A stretch of DNA of 14,000 nucleotides from Allobutyricicoccus pentlandensis. Lineage in GTDB: Bacteria; Bacillota; Clostridia; Oscillospirales; QAMX01. Below the pieces are notes generated by a model. That model was given only the letters and a program-made list of their open reading frames with translations. It made no database searches and was not told the DNA's origin. Position 1 is the stretch's first letter, and each line of letters begins with the position of its first letter. Location: the NCBI GenBank assembly GCA_904398645.1, contig CAJFPH010000005.1, positions 1-14,000 on the forward strand, written 5' to 3'. Below are positions 6,330-13,002 of this stretch, in pieces. The position numbers and the translations under genes were made by a program.

Positions 6330-8795
6330 ATGAGCAGGATCAGAATTCAGACAGAGAAAAAGCTGATGCCAACGGAACCAAATCTTTATGGCATTTTTTT
6401 TGAGGATATCAGCCGCGCAGGTGACGGCGGTATCTATCCGGAACTTTTGCGTAACCGTACGTTTGAGGACTCTATTCCGCCAAAGGGCTGTGTCCTGGAG
6501 GAAGACGGACGCGTAATGGTAACGCCGTCGGGCTGGCGCGACCAGTTTAATCACGGCGAGGGGCTGGACCGCTGGATCCGCGTCAACAACATTGCATATA
6601 CACCCATTCCTGCCTGGTACGCGGAGCACGCAGACATTGCGCTTGATACAAAAGACACACTGAATGACCGCCGCGGCGCAGCGCTTTCCATGCATTTTGC
6701 GCCTGGCGGCCGTGTTTGGAACATTGGATATACCGGCGTGCCGCAGGAATCGGGAAAATCATACCATTTTTATATGTTTGCCAAAAGTGAGACACCGGTT
6801 CGTTTGAGTGTTTCGATCGAAGCGGAGGGCGAAACCATTTGCGAAACGGAATTTCTTGTGCGTGGAAACGGATATATCCGCTATGATGCGGTCCTGATCT
6901 CAAATGTCACTACATCCGATGCAAAACTGGTTTTGTCGGCGGTTGATGGGGGCGACGTCAAGCTTGGCTTTATATCTCTCATGCCTACGGATACCTTTAA
7001 CGGACATGGCCTGCGCCGGGATATTGTGGAAAAGCTGCGCGATATGCATCCGACGTTCCTGCGCTTCCCGGGCGGCTGCATTGTCGAGGGATTTACGCCC
7101 GATACCGCCATGCGTTTCCATAATGTCATCGGCCCTGTGTGGGAGCGTCCTGGCCACCTGCTGATGTGGCATTACCGGACCTACAATGGAATTGGCTTTC
7201 ATGAGTACCTTCAGCTTTGCGAGGATCTGGACATGGAGCCGCTTTACGTTTTCAACTGCGGCATGACCTGCCAGGCGCGTTGCGAAGTGTATTTTGAGGG
7301 CGAGGAACTGCAATCCATGATCCAGGATACGCTCGACGCGATCGAATACGCCGTCGGCCCTGCCGATAGCGAAATGGGCCGTCTGCGCGCCGCTGCCGGA
7401 CATCCGGAACCATTCCGCATGAACTACGTTGAAATTGGAAACGAAAATCATGGCCCGGGCTATGAAGAACGCTATTTACTCTGCTACCATGCAATAAAAG
7501 AGCGTTATCCGTGGATGAAATTCGTCGCGAATACGCATGTGGAAGAACACGGACTGCCGGTGGATATCGTGGACGAACACTACTATGCAACTGCGGAATA
7601 CTTTGCAGAGAACATTCACATGTACGACAGTTATGACCGAAACGGCCCGGGTGTATTCCTCGGAGAGTTTGCCGTATTGCGCGGCGCGGTCGGACAGCTT
7701 TATGCTGCGCTGGGCGAGGGCATGTTCATGGTCGGTATGGAGCGTAATCAGGATATTGTGAAGCTCGCTTCTTACGCGCCGCTCCTTGAAAATGTGAATT
7801 ATTATTCCTGGTATCCGAACCTTGTGATCTTTAATAATCTGCAAAGCTACGTGATTCCGACTTACTATGCATGGAAGCTCTTTGGCGCGGCGCGCGGCGA
7901 CCATGTCGTGTATTCGGAAGACGAATCAAAAATTCTTTACCGTCCGTTAAAGGGTATGCCTTCTCTCATTGCAACGCACGGCATGCGCTATAAAAACGCT
8001 CGTTGGGATGGCAAGCCTGTCGCACCGGTGCACAATATCATCGGCTATGTTGAAGAGGATGGCGATGCCTTTGTCACGGTGGGCCCGGATGAAATGCAGA
8101 CGGCGGAGTGTGCAGTCATTCACAGCCCGACGGATCGCTCCCTGATTGTTTTGGGAGACGGTGAGGAGGTTAAGACAGGAACCTTTGATATTGAGGTTTT
8201 TGCGGAAGAGGGCCGCGATATTGCAATAGGACTTTACACCTCGCGTATGCCGGACGAGGTCTACAAAAATGACGAGACGCATCCGCCTCGTGAATGGAAT
8301 GCAAAGATTGTGCGTCCCTTCCGTTGGACGATTCAGAACGGCGTCAGTACGCTGACGGAGCCACGCTTCCCTGAACCGGTGAATCTTACAGAGCCGAAAG
8401 CTGTTTCCCTGCGTATGGGCGAATATAACACGCTGCGCTATGTGACGACAGACGAATATATAGAGCTTTATGTAAACGGCGAACTGATCCAGCGTGCGCA
8501 GAAACCGCATTTTGCCGCATTTGCTTCCGTAGTCTGTGACGACGACCATGAGGTCATCATTAAGGCCGTCAATATGGATGGAAACATAGACGATGTAGAA
8601 ATTACGCTGGATTGTGCTGTGGAAAGCGATTATGAAGTATTGCTCTTGACCGGCGACCCGCATGCGGAGAACAGCTTTGAAAATCCGGAGAATGTTCATG
8701 ATACAGCGCTTACGCTGACGGGCGCTTCGCAGACATTCGTATATCATGCGCCAGCCTATTCGATTAATATTTTGCGTTTGAAAAAGAAAGCATAG
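6330..8795 (+). CDS. GH51 alpha-L-arabinofuranosidase (large multidomain form)
   Basis: It removes terminal alpha-L-arabinofuranosyl residues from arabinan or arabinoxylan oligosaccharides with retention of configuration. There is no signal peptide, so it should act in the cytoplasm on imported oligosaccharides. ATG 6330 is preferred over the TTG at 6312 because AAAGGAGA (6316-6323) sits six bases before it. The protein has 821 residues, against about 500 for single-domain bacterial GH51 enzymes. 'NLYGIFFEDISRAGDGGIYPE' is near the N-terminus, then a beta-rich CBM4_9-like insert (about 100-217), then the barrel with LRFPGGCIVEG (from about 244). The acid/base glutamate is E372 in EIGNEN and the nucleophile is E446 in FLGEFA. 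The C-terminal beta domain (HEVIIKAVNMDG, from about 733) is interrupted by a probable concanavalin-like module (about 600-730, with 'NTLRYVTTDEYIELYVNG'). The gene has its own promoter and terminator. Confidence 0.93.
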   Translation: MSRIRIQTEKKLMPTEPNLYGIFFEDISRAGDGGIYPELLRNRTFEDSIPPKGCVLEEDGRVMVTPSGWRDQFNHGEGLDRWIRVNNIAYTPIPAWYAEHADIALDTKDTLNDRRGAALSMHFAPGGRVWNIGYTGVPQESGKSYHFYMFAKSETPVRLSVSIEAEGETICETEFLVRGNGYIRYDAVLISNVTTSDAKLVLSAVDGGDVKLGFISLMPTDTFNGHGLRRDIVEKLRDMHPTFLRFPGGCIVEGFTPDTAMRFHNVIGPVWERPGHLLMWHYRTYNGIGFHEYLQLCEDLDMEPLYVFNCGMTCQARCEVYFEGEELQSMIQDTLDAIEYAVGPADSEMGRLRAAAGHPEPFRMNYVEIGNENHGPGYEERYLLCYHAIKERYPWMKFVANTHVEEHGLPVDIVDEHYYATAEYFAENIHMYDSYDRNGPGVFLGEFAVLRGAVGQLYAALGEGMFMVGMERNQDIVKLASYAPLLENVNYYSWYPNLVIFNNLQSYVIPTYYAWKLFGAARGDHVVYSEDESKILYRPLKGMPSLIATHGMRYKNARWDGKPVAPVHNIIGYVEEDGDAFVTVGPDEMQTAECAVIHSPTDRSLIVLGDGEEVKTGTFDIEVFAEEGRDIAIGLYTSRMPDEVYKNDETHPPREWNAKIVRPFRWTIQNGVSTLTEPRFPEPVNLTEPKAVSLRMGEYNTLRYVTTDEYIELYVNGELIQRAQKPHFAAFASVVCDDDHEVIIKAVNMDGNIDDVEITLDCAVESDYEVLLLTGDPHAENSFENPENVHDTALTLTGASQTFVYHAPAYSINILRLKKKA

Positions 8796-8806
8796 TTTTC
8801 TGACAG

Positions 8807-8842
8807 GCCGCGCGAGATCTTGCGTCTCGCGCGGCTTATTTT
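8807..8842 (+). terminator. Intrinsic terminator of the GH51 gene
   Basis: GCCGCGCGAGA (8807-8817) and TCTCGCGCGGC (8825-8835) form a perfect 11-bp GC-rich stem with a 7-base loop, followed by TTATTTTGTG. It separates the enzyme from the solute-binding protein gene, so the two are transcribed independently. Confidence 0.88.
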
Positions 8843-8933
8843 GTGTCTTATCCGTATTAAAAAATAGAATTTACATATGGCATAAAATGCAATGTTTTCA
8901 TGTTATTACAATATAGAGTTGGAAGTTATTTTC

Positions 8934-8942
8934 TAATTACTA
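8934..8942 (+). repeat. Candidate AraC operator upstream of the solute-binding protein gene (TAATTACTA)
   Basis: The nonamer TAATTACTA is identical to 6022-6030 in the araC/GH51 intergenic region. It ends eight bases before the -35 hexamer at 8951 and is centred near -48 relative to the predicted start, where AraC-type activators commonly bind. Being A/T only apart from one C, it could recur by chance. Confidence 0.35.
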
Positions 8943-8950
8943 ATAATAAA

Positions 8951-8979
8951 TTGCAAAATTAATATATATATGTTAATAT
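8951..8979 (+). promoter_or_regulatory. Sigma-A-type promoter with extended -10 for the solute-binding protein gene
   Basis: TTGCAA (8951-8956) and TAATAT (8974-8979) are 17 bp apart, with TG at 8971-8972 giving an extended -10. The predicted start is near 8986, leaving a leader of about 60 bases. The leader holds a small GGGG/CCCC hairpin (9005-9020) and an AAAGGAG ribosome binding site (9033-9039). The rest of the 8843-8950 stretch is AT-rich with nothing else recognisable. Confidence 0.7.
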
Positions 8980-9048
8980 TAGCGTGAAGTAAGAAGACGG
9001 CCCAGGGGCATGACTATCCCCACATGAAAATGAAAGGAGTGTTTTGTA

Positions 9049-10926
9049 ATGGTCAAACGAGTACTTGCAATCCTGCTTGCAGCGCTCATGTTGCTCATGT
9101 TGTTTGCCGGCTGCGCGAATGACACAGGAGGCGGCGATACGGATGACGGCAGTTCTGCAGACAGCGGCACGAACGCGGACGACGGCACAAACGGCACCGA
9201 CACCGGCGACGAGGATGCACCGGAAGAAGTGGAAGCTTTGCGGCTGACTTTTATGCAACAGGAAGGAAACATCGTAACTTACACAGAGGCCATTCAGGCC
9301 GATTATGCGACGATGAATTACCTCGACGAACAGGCGCTTGAGCAGAACAACCTCATTGTGGAGAGAACCGCCATTCTCGAGGACGCCTACGCAACGACTC
9401 TAAACGCCTATCTTGCGGGCAATACGCTGCTGGACGGCTTTTATTCCAACTGGTTGCCGGACGACAGCTTTATTCAACAAGCAGAGGCAGGGCGCTTTGC
9501 GGAGCTTGACGAAGTGCTGACACACTCCACCGGCGTGGCAAAGGACCTGCTTTCGCCGGGCGGGTCCGTCACCTATATCCGTGCGCTTGGCCTGATGGAG
9601 GACGGAAAGTGGTACCGGATGGGACAGCCGGACGGCAATGGCTCTTATCTGGATCTTGACAGTGACGGCGTCGACTATATGAATAATTGGCCGCTTCACA
9701 CCTGGTATAACCTGGCGATTCGAAAGGATTGGCTCGACAAGTGCGGACTTTCCATGCCGCAAACCACGGAAGAGTTTAAGAATGCTTTGATTGCGTTCCA
9801 GGATAATGACGTGAATGGCAACGGCAGCCGTGACGAACGCGCTTATCTCGGCATTGGTATGACTAATGGCGGAACAGATTTCTCAAACGGCGTTGCGCAG
9901 TGGTTCGGGCTTCCGGTATCCAACTTTGCAATGGATCCCGCTACCGGGCAGATTGAAAATGCCGTAGAGGGCGAGGGATATATCCCCTTTGTCTCCTATA
10001 TGAAGGAGCTTTATGACGCAGGCGTCGCTTATACAAACGAAGGTGGTGCCTGGAGTTATTCCGTCAATGTGGCGGCCAATACGGCGTCGGCACATGTGCA
10101 GTATCCGGAACGCATGATGCAGTCTTCCTGCGAAACGGCGACGGGCGACCCGGACGCGCAATATGATCAGATGCCAATTATTCAGGCGGTTGAGGGAATT
10201 AAGCCGGTTATCATCGGCCAGTCCTCGACAGCCTCAAATGGCGGCATCAGTTTCCGTGCGGAGGCAAACTACGATGCTATCGCCGCCTATTTGGATTTCA
10301 TCTATGGCGAAACCTTCTACATGACGCTGATGTACGGTCTGGAAGGATATGGCTATGAATATGACGCCGACGGTAACTTTGTGATCCTGACTATGACCGA
10401 TCAGGAGGAAGACTATAGCTACGGCGACTGCTGGCACTATTTGGCCTCTAATTTCTGGCCGCAGATCCAAATCGGCTGGGTATGGGACCCGCTGCAAAAT
10501 GTCTATTCGGACTTCAACGAGGCGCTTGAAAATGGCGAGCCGTATACCTGGAAGTTCATGACGAAGGAAGAGTTTGACGAGGCCAATGCGATGTATAACT
10601 ACGATGATGCTTCCCCGCTGGAGCAGTATTATCATATGATCGACTCCATTGGACTTGAGAACCTCACGGTCAAATTAAATACGACCTATGCAGCGCCTGC
10701 GACGGTGGAAGAGTCTGAAATTTCTGCTCTCTACTATACGGACCTGAATACCTATTTGATGGAGATGACAACGGGATATATTACCGGTACAAAATCCATT
10801 GAAACGTATGAAGAGGATATTCAATATGCCTACGATACGTTGGGCCTTGCAGAGTATGTTGGCGCTATGCAGGCGAGGGTAAACCGCTATTTGGAGGCAA
10901 TCGGCCACGCAACTTATGAAGGATAA
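9049..10926 (+). CDS. ABC transporter extracellular solute-binding lipoprotein (LplA-type, sugar)
   Basis: This is a lipid-anchored receptor on the outer face of the membrane, probably capturing oligosaccharides for an ABC importer. The 625-residue protein has a lysine/arginine start, a leucine-rich hydrophobic core and the lipobox FAGC with lipidated Cys22. A low-complexity Gly/Asp/Thr linker (about 24-50) comes next. The mature part is long and rich in Tyr, Trp, Asp and Glu, as in the large LplA/LipO-like binding proteins. An EF-hand-like loop from D252 (DNDVNGNGSRDE), a usual calcium-site feature of this group, supports the call. The start has AAAGGAG nine bases upstream. The two permease genes that normally accompany such a protein are absent: GH51 lies before it and a terminator then mutY lie after it. 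Arabino-oligosaccharide as ligand is an inference from the neighbouring GH51 and shared upstream motif. Confidence 0.88.
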   Translation: MVKRVLAILLAALMLLMLFAGCANDTGGGDTDDGSSADSGTNADDGTNGTDTGDEDAPEEVEALRLTFMQQEGNIVTYTEAIQADYATMNYLDEQALEQNNLIVERTAILEDAYATTLNAYLAGNTLLDGFYSNWLPDDSFIQQAEAGRFAELDEVLTHSTGVAKDLLSPGGSVTYIRALGLMEDGKWYRMGQPDGNGSYLDLDSDGVDYMNNWPLHTWYNLAIRKDWLDKCGLSMPQTTEEFKNALIAFQDNDVNGNGSRDERAYLGIGMTNGGTDFSNGVAQWFGLPVSNFAMDPATGQIENAVEGEGYIPFVSYMKELYDAGVAYTNEGGAWSYSVNVAANTASAHVQYPERMMQSSCETATGDPDAQYDQMPIIQAVEGIKPVIIGQSSTASNGGISFRAEANYDAIAAYLDFIYGETFYMTLMYGLEGYGYEYDADGNFVILTMTDQEEDYSYGDCWHYLASNFWPQIQIGWVWDPLQNVYSDFNEALENGEPYTWKFMTKEEFDEANAMYNYDDASPLEQYYHMIDSIGLENLTVKLNTTYAAPATVEESEISALYYTDLNTYLMEMTTGYITGTKSIETYEEDIQYAYDTLGLAEYVGAMQARVNRYLEAIGHATYEG

Positions 10927-11031
10927 TGGGCGTGACGGAGCCGCCCGGCCCGGCTAATAATTTGTGAAATATTTGACCTTCCTAATTCCATACTGCTGTT
11001 GTGGTATCATAAACGATATGCACCTCGGCAG

Positions 11032-11070
11032 AAAAGAGGATGCCCGGCTATGGCCGGGCATTCTCTTTTT
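11032..11070. terminator. Bidirectional intrinsic terminator between solute-binding protein gene and mutY
   Basis: GAGGATGCCCGGC (11036-11048) pairs with GCCGGGCATTCTC (11053-11065) around a TATG loop; all 13 positions pair, one as G-U. AAAA (11032-11035) lies on the left and TTTTT (11066-11070) on the right, so it can serve both the + strand gene and the convergent mutY. The flanking 10927-11031 stretch is otherwise featureless apart from a weak 5-bp hairpin. Confidence 0.9.
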
Positions 11071-11116
11071 ATCAAGTTAATGCATGAATAAGAAACGCAA
11101 AAACACACGCCAAAAA

Positions 11117-12169
11117 TCAGGAAAGACGCAGCGCAATCTGCGCAAAATATGCTTTAAAAGCAGAGGGGAGCGTATAGTCGTGGAGCAGCTCATCAGCGCT
11201 CGCCCAAACAAAACCGGGGGCTTGCATTGTGGGTTCTCCGGCCCACGCAGTCATATTCCAGGTGAGGTGTGTAAAAACATGGCGTGCGTCCGGAAGGGCG
11301 GTCAGGGAGGGAACGACGATACCCCAGTCCGCAAGTACCTGCAACGCATGCGCCTCATCGAGCGACCCTGCAACGGTAGGCAGTTCCCAAAGCCCCGCCA
11401 GCAGGCCACGCTCCGGACGGCGGCACAGGGCAAGCCTCTTCCGGCAAGTCAGGAGAAAAATGGTACGTTCTTCCGTCCGCCGCGGTTTTTTTGAAGTTCG
11501 TATGGGCAACGTTTCTTCTATCCCCATAATATGTGCACGACATAAGTCCGAAAGAGGACAGCCTTCACAGTGCGGGGCACCGTTTGGAATACAGATGATG
11601 GCACCCAACTCCATTATGGCCTGGTTAAAATCTCCGGCGCGGCCCTGCGGCATAACGCCGCGCAGAGCTGTCTCCGTCGATCTCCTGGTTTTGGGATCTT
11701 GAATGTCGGCGGAAGAATTCAGCAAACGGGAAACAACCCGCAGGACGTTACCGTCTACGGCGGGGACGGCCTGTCCGTAGGCAATGGAAGCGATAGCACC
11801 GGCTGTATACCGTCCAACGCCGGGAAGTGTGAGCAGGCTGTCGAAATCCGCCGGTATGACGCCGCCCCAGCGCTCCATGACCTCACGGGCGCCTTTCTGC
11901 AGATTGCGTACCCGATTATAGTAGCCGAGACCCTCCCACAGTTTTAAAATTTGTGCTTCCGGCGCGGCGGCGAGGTCGGCGAGTGTGGGAAGTTCTGCAA
12001 GAAACCGTTCAAAATAGGGCTTCACGGCCTCAACGCGGGTTTGCTGAAGCATGACTTCTGAGACCCATACGCGATAGGGATCGGGATTTTCCCGCCAGGG
12101 AAGGATTCTGGCATGGCGATCGTACCAGGTGAGCAGGGGAGCGGAAATTTTAATAAGTAACTCGTCCAA
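11117..12169 (-). CDS. mutY: A/G-specific adenine DNA glycosylase MutY
   Basis: MutY removes adenine mispaired with 8-oxoguanine (or guanine), preventing G:C to T:A mutations. The 350-residue length is normal. It shows E38 in SEVMLQQT (catalytic acid), the helix-hairpin-helix LPGVGRYTA (115-123) followed by the catalytic D139 in VDGNV, and the iron-sulfur cluster cysteines C193, C201, C204 and C210. The C-terminal part (about 228-350) is the NUDIX-like domain that recognises 8-oxoG ('GLLAGLWELPTV', 'HVFTHLTW'). The start is TTG (complement of 12167-12169) with a GGAGG site seven bases upstream. The first cysteine spacing is seven residues, one more than in the E. coli protein. It is monocistronic, with its own promoter and a shared downstream terminator. 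Confidence 0.96.
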   Translation of the reverse strand: MDELLIKISAPLLTWYDRHARILPWRENPDPYRVWVSEVMLQQTRVEAVKPYFERFLAELPTLADLAAAPEAQILKLWEGLGYYNRVRNLQKGAREVMERWGGVIPADFDSLLTLPGVGRYTAGAIASIAYGQAVPAVDGNVLRVVSRLLNSSADIQDPKTRRSTETALRGVMPQGRAGDFNQAIMELGAIICIPNGAPHCEGCPLSDLCRAHIMGIEETLPIRTSKKPRRTEERTIFLLTCRKRLALCRRPERGLLAGLWELPTVAGSLDEAHALQVLADWGIVVPSLTALPDARHVFTHLTWNMTAWAGEPTMQAPGFVWASADELLHDYTLPSAFKAYFAQIALRLS

Positions 12170-12198
12170 AGCGGCGCCTCCGTAATTTTGAATATCTT

Positions 12199-12228
12199 AT
12201 TGTAGCACAGTACCGCCCGTTACGGCAA
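12199..12228 (-). promoter_or_regulatory. Promoter of mutY
   Basis: On the - strand TTGCCG (complement of 12223-12228) and TACAAT (complement of 12199-12204) are 18 bp apart, with TG one base before the -10 giving an extended -10 element. Transcription would begin near 12192, about 23 bases before the TTG start. Confidence 0.6.
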
Positions 12229-12237
12229 GATGGGCGG
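12213..12237. promoter_or_regulatory. Dyad-symmetric element between divergent promoters
   Basis: CCGCCC (12213-12218) and GGGCGG (12232-12237) are inverted copies 13 bp apart. Inside the span CCGT-T-ACGG (12217-12225) is a second small palindrome. The element covers the -35 box of the mutY promoter and ends four bases before the -35 of the + strand promoter, so a protein bound here could control both. No known operator was recognised. Confidence 0.3.
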
Positions 12238-12240
12238 CGT

Positions 12241-12269
12241 TTGACAATTTATGCGCCGGCCACTATAAT
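12241..12269 (+). promoter_or_regulatory. Perfect-consensus sigma-A promoter with no recognisable gene downstream
   Basis: TTGACA (12241-12246) and TATAAT (12264-12269) are both exact consensus hexamers with the optimal 17-bp spacer. The start should be near 12276. Transcription runs into a structured stretch and then antisense to spoVAD; no + strand gene follows for more than 1.3 kb. Confidence 0.8.
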
Positions 12270-12275
12270 ACATCC

Positions 12276-12334
12276 GTAGGCCCGAGGGCGGAGCTTTTCG
12301 CCGGACTACTGAAAAAGTAGGGTGAAAAGCGGAT
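12276..12334 (+). ncRNA. Candidate small structured RNA (unnamed)
   Basis: Directly downstream of the perfect promoter, GCTTTTCGCC (12293-12302) pairs with GGTGAAAAGC (12321-12330), including one G-U pair. This continues into an inner hairpin CTACT/AGTAG (12306-12310, 12316-12320) with a GAAAA loop; only a GGA bulge interrupts about 15 pairs. A short hairpin GCC-CGAG-GGC (12280-12289) precedes it. ATCC (12272-12275) could close the set with GGAT (12331-12334), but these bases probably lie before the start site. GGCG/CGCC (12287-12290, 12299-12302) offers a competing fold. There is no U-tract after the hairpin, so it is not an ordinary terminator and the 3' end is undefined. I do not recognise it as a known riboswitch or sRNA family. 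Confidence 0.35.
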
Positions 12335-12341
12335 ATTTCGT

Positions 12342-13001
12342 TCATGAATATGATTGTGCATATATGGACATGGCAGGTGCCATTGCAGCCCCCATGTTAT
12401 TGGCGTCCGTGATGCCGTAGTCTACGATTTTGCCGGCGCATGCACGCGTGACATAAGGTCCCCGTCCTTCGGAAGCGAGTACGACGGCGCCTGCGCCTGT
12501 TACGGTCCACTGCGCGGTTTGAGGCCGTTGTCCGCCGTATTCGAGAGGGAATCGATACTGCCGTTCTGCGGAGGCAAAGTGCGAAGAGGTAACGGCTGCG
12601 GCATACTGGGCAAATTCACCATCCACCGACATGGCGGCAAGCATCAGGCTTTCCGCCATGGTGGAACAGGCACCGTAAAGCCCGATGAATGGATTCTCCA
12701 TGCCTCGAATGCTATATGCGGATACAATGCATTGATTGATTAGGTCGCCTGCGAAGATGTACCGCAGGTCTGCCGGGCTGATTTTTGCTTTGGCAATGGC
12801 GCGGTCAAGCGCTTCGCGCTGCATTCGGCTTTCGGCCTTTTCCCAGGTCTTTTCGCTCATTGTCGTATCCTGGGCTACGTAGTCAAAGGAGTTTCCAAGA
12901 GGCCCCTCTCCCTCTTTTTTGCCCGCCACGGAGGCAAAGCCAATCATGGCGGGAGGCGCGGAAAATGTAATGGTGCGCTCCCCCAAACGTTTTGTTTCCA
13001 T
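12342..13001 (-). CDS. spoVAD: Stage V sporulation protein AD, C-terminally truncated
   Basis: SpoVAD is the dipicolinic-acid-binding, thiolase-fold component of the SpoVA channel that loads Ca-DPA into the forespore core and releases it at germination. The first 211 residues follow the family closely: 'GPLGNSFDY', 'FAGDLINQ', 'GLYGACSTMAES', 'TSSHFASAERQYRFPLEYGGQRP', 'VTGAGAVVLAS' and 'GITDANNMGAAMAPA'. B. subtilis SpoVAD has about 338 residues; here the match stops at the AMAPA motif and eight or nine unrelated residues (MSIYAQSYS) lead to TGA at 12342-12344. The missing 120 or so residues do not fit in the 172 bp before mutY in any frame. The start has GGAGG five bases upstream and lies one base after the spoVAC stop. 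The product is probably non-functional unless the gene is restored or another copy exists. Confidence 0.9.
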   Translation of the reverse strand: METKRLGERTITFSAPPAMIGFASVAGKKEGEGPLGNSFDYVAQDTTMSEKTWEKAESRMQREALDRAIAKAKISPADLRYIFAGDLINQCIVSAYSIRGMENPFIGLYGACSTMAESLMLAAMSVDGEFAQYAAAVTSSHFASAERQYRFPLEYGGQRPQTAQWTVTGAGAVVLASEGRGPYVTRACAGKIVDYGITDANNMGAAMAPAMSIYAQSYS

Positions 13002-13002
13002 G

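Noticed and set aside
10939..10955. AGCCG/CGGCT hairpin right after the solute-binding protein gene
   Set aside because: The stem has only 5 bp with a 7-base loop and no T-run follows; the strong terminator at 11032-11070 is the better end signal.
10973..11010. Possible promoter (TTGACC, and TGGTATCAT as extended -10) before the terminator at 11032
   Set aside because: The spacing between the two elements is 26 bp and no other -35 fits; a start here would give only a short transcript ending in the terminator.
11019..11078. Short frame starting ATGCACCTC that spans the terminator hairpin
   Set aside because: It has no ribosome binding site, and its codons are the terminator stem itself.
11229..11947. 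Two long + strand frames opposite mutY
   Set aside because: They are antisense to a full-length, motif-complete mutY and show no plausible start sites or family features.
12293..12330. The hairpin as an intrinsic terminator of spoVAD on the - strand
   Set aside because: On that strand the stem is followed by TCCGCCCTCGGG with no T-run, so it lacks the second half of a terminator.
7224..12373. TGGACATGG shared by the GH51 gene (about 7226) and the spoVAD junction as a possible attachment repeat
   Set aside because: A 9-bp match inside a coding region is expected by chance in 14 kb and does not extend on either side.
12354..12743. Open frame of 129 codons on the + strand just after the perfect promoter
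   Set aside because: It starts at a TTG without a ribosome binding site, lies wholly antisense to the conserved spoVAD sequence, and its product looks like reverse-strand translation (Cys/Gly/His-rich, no recognisable motif).
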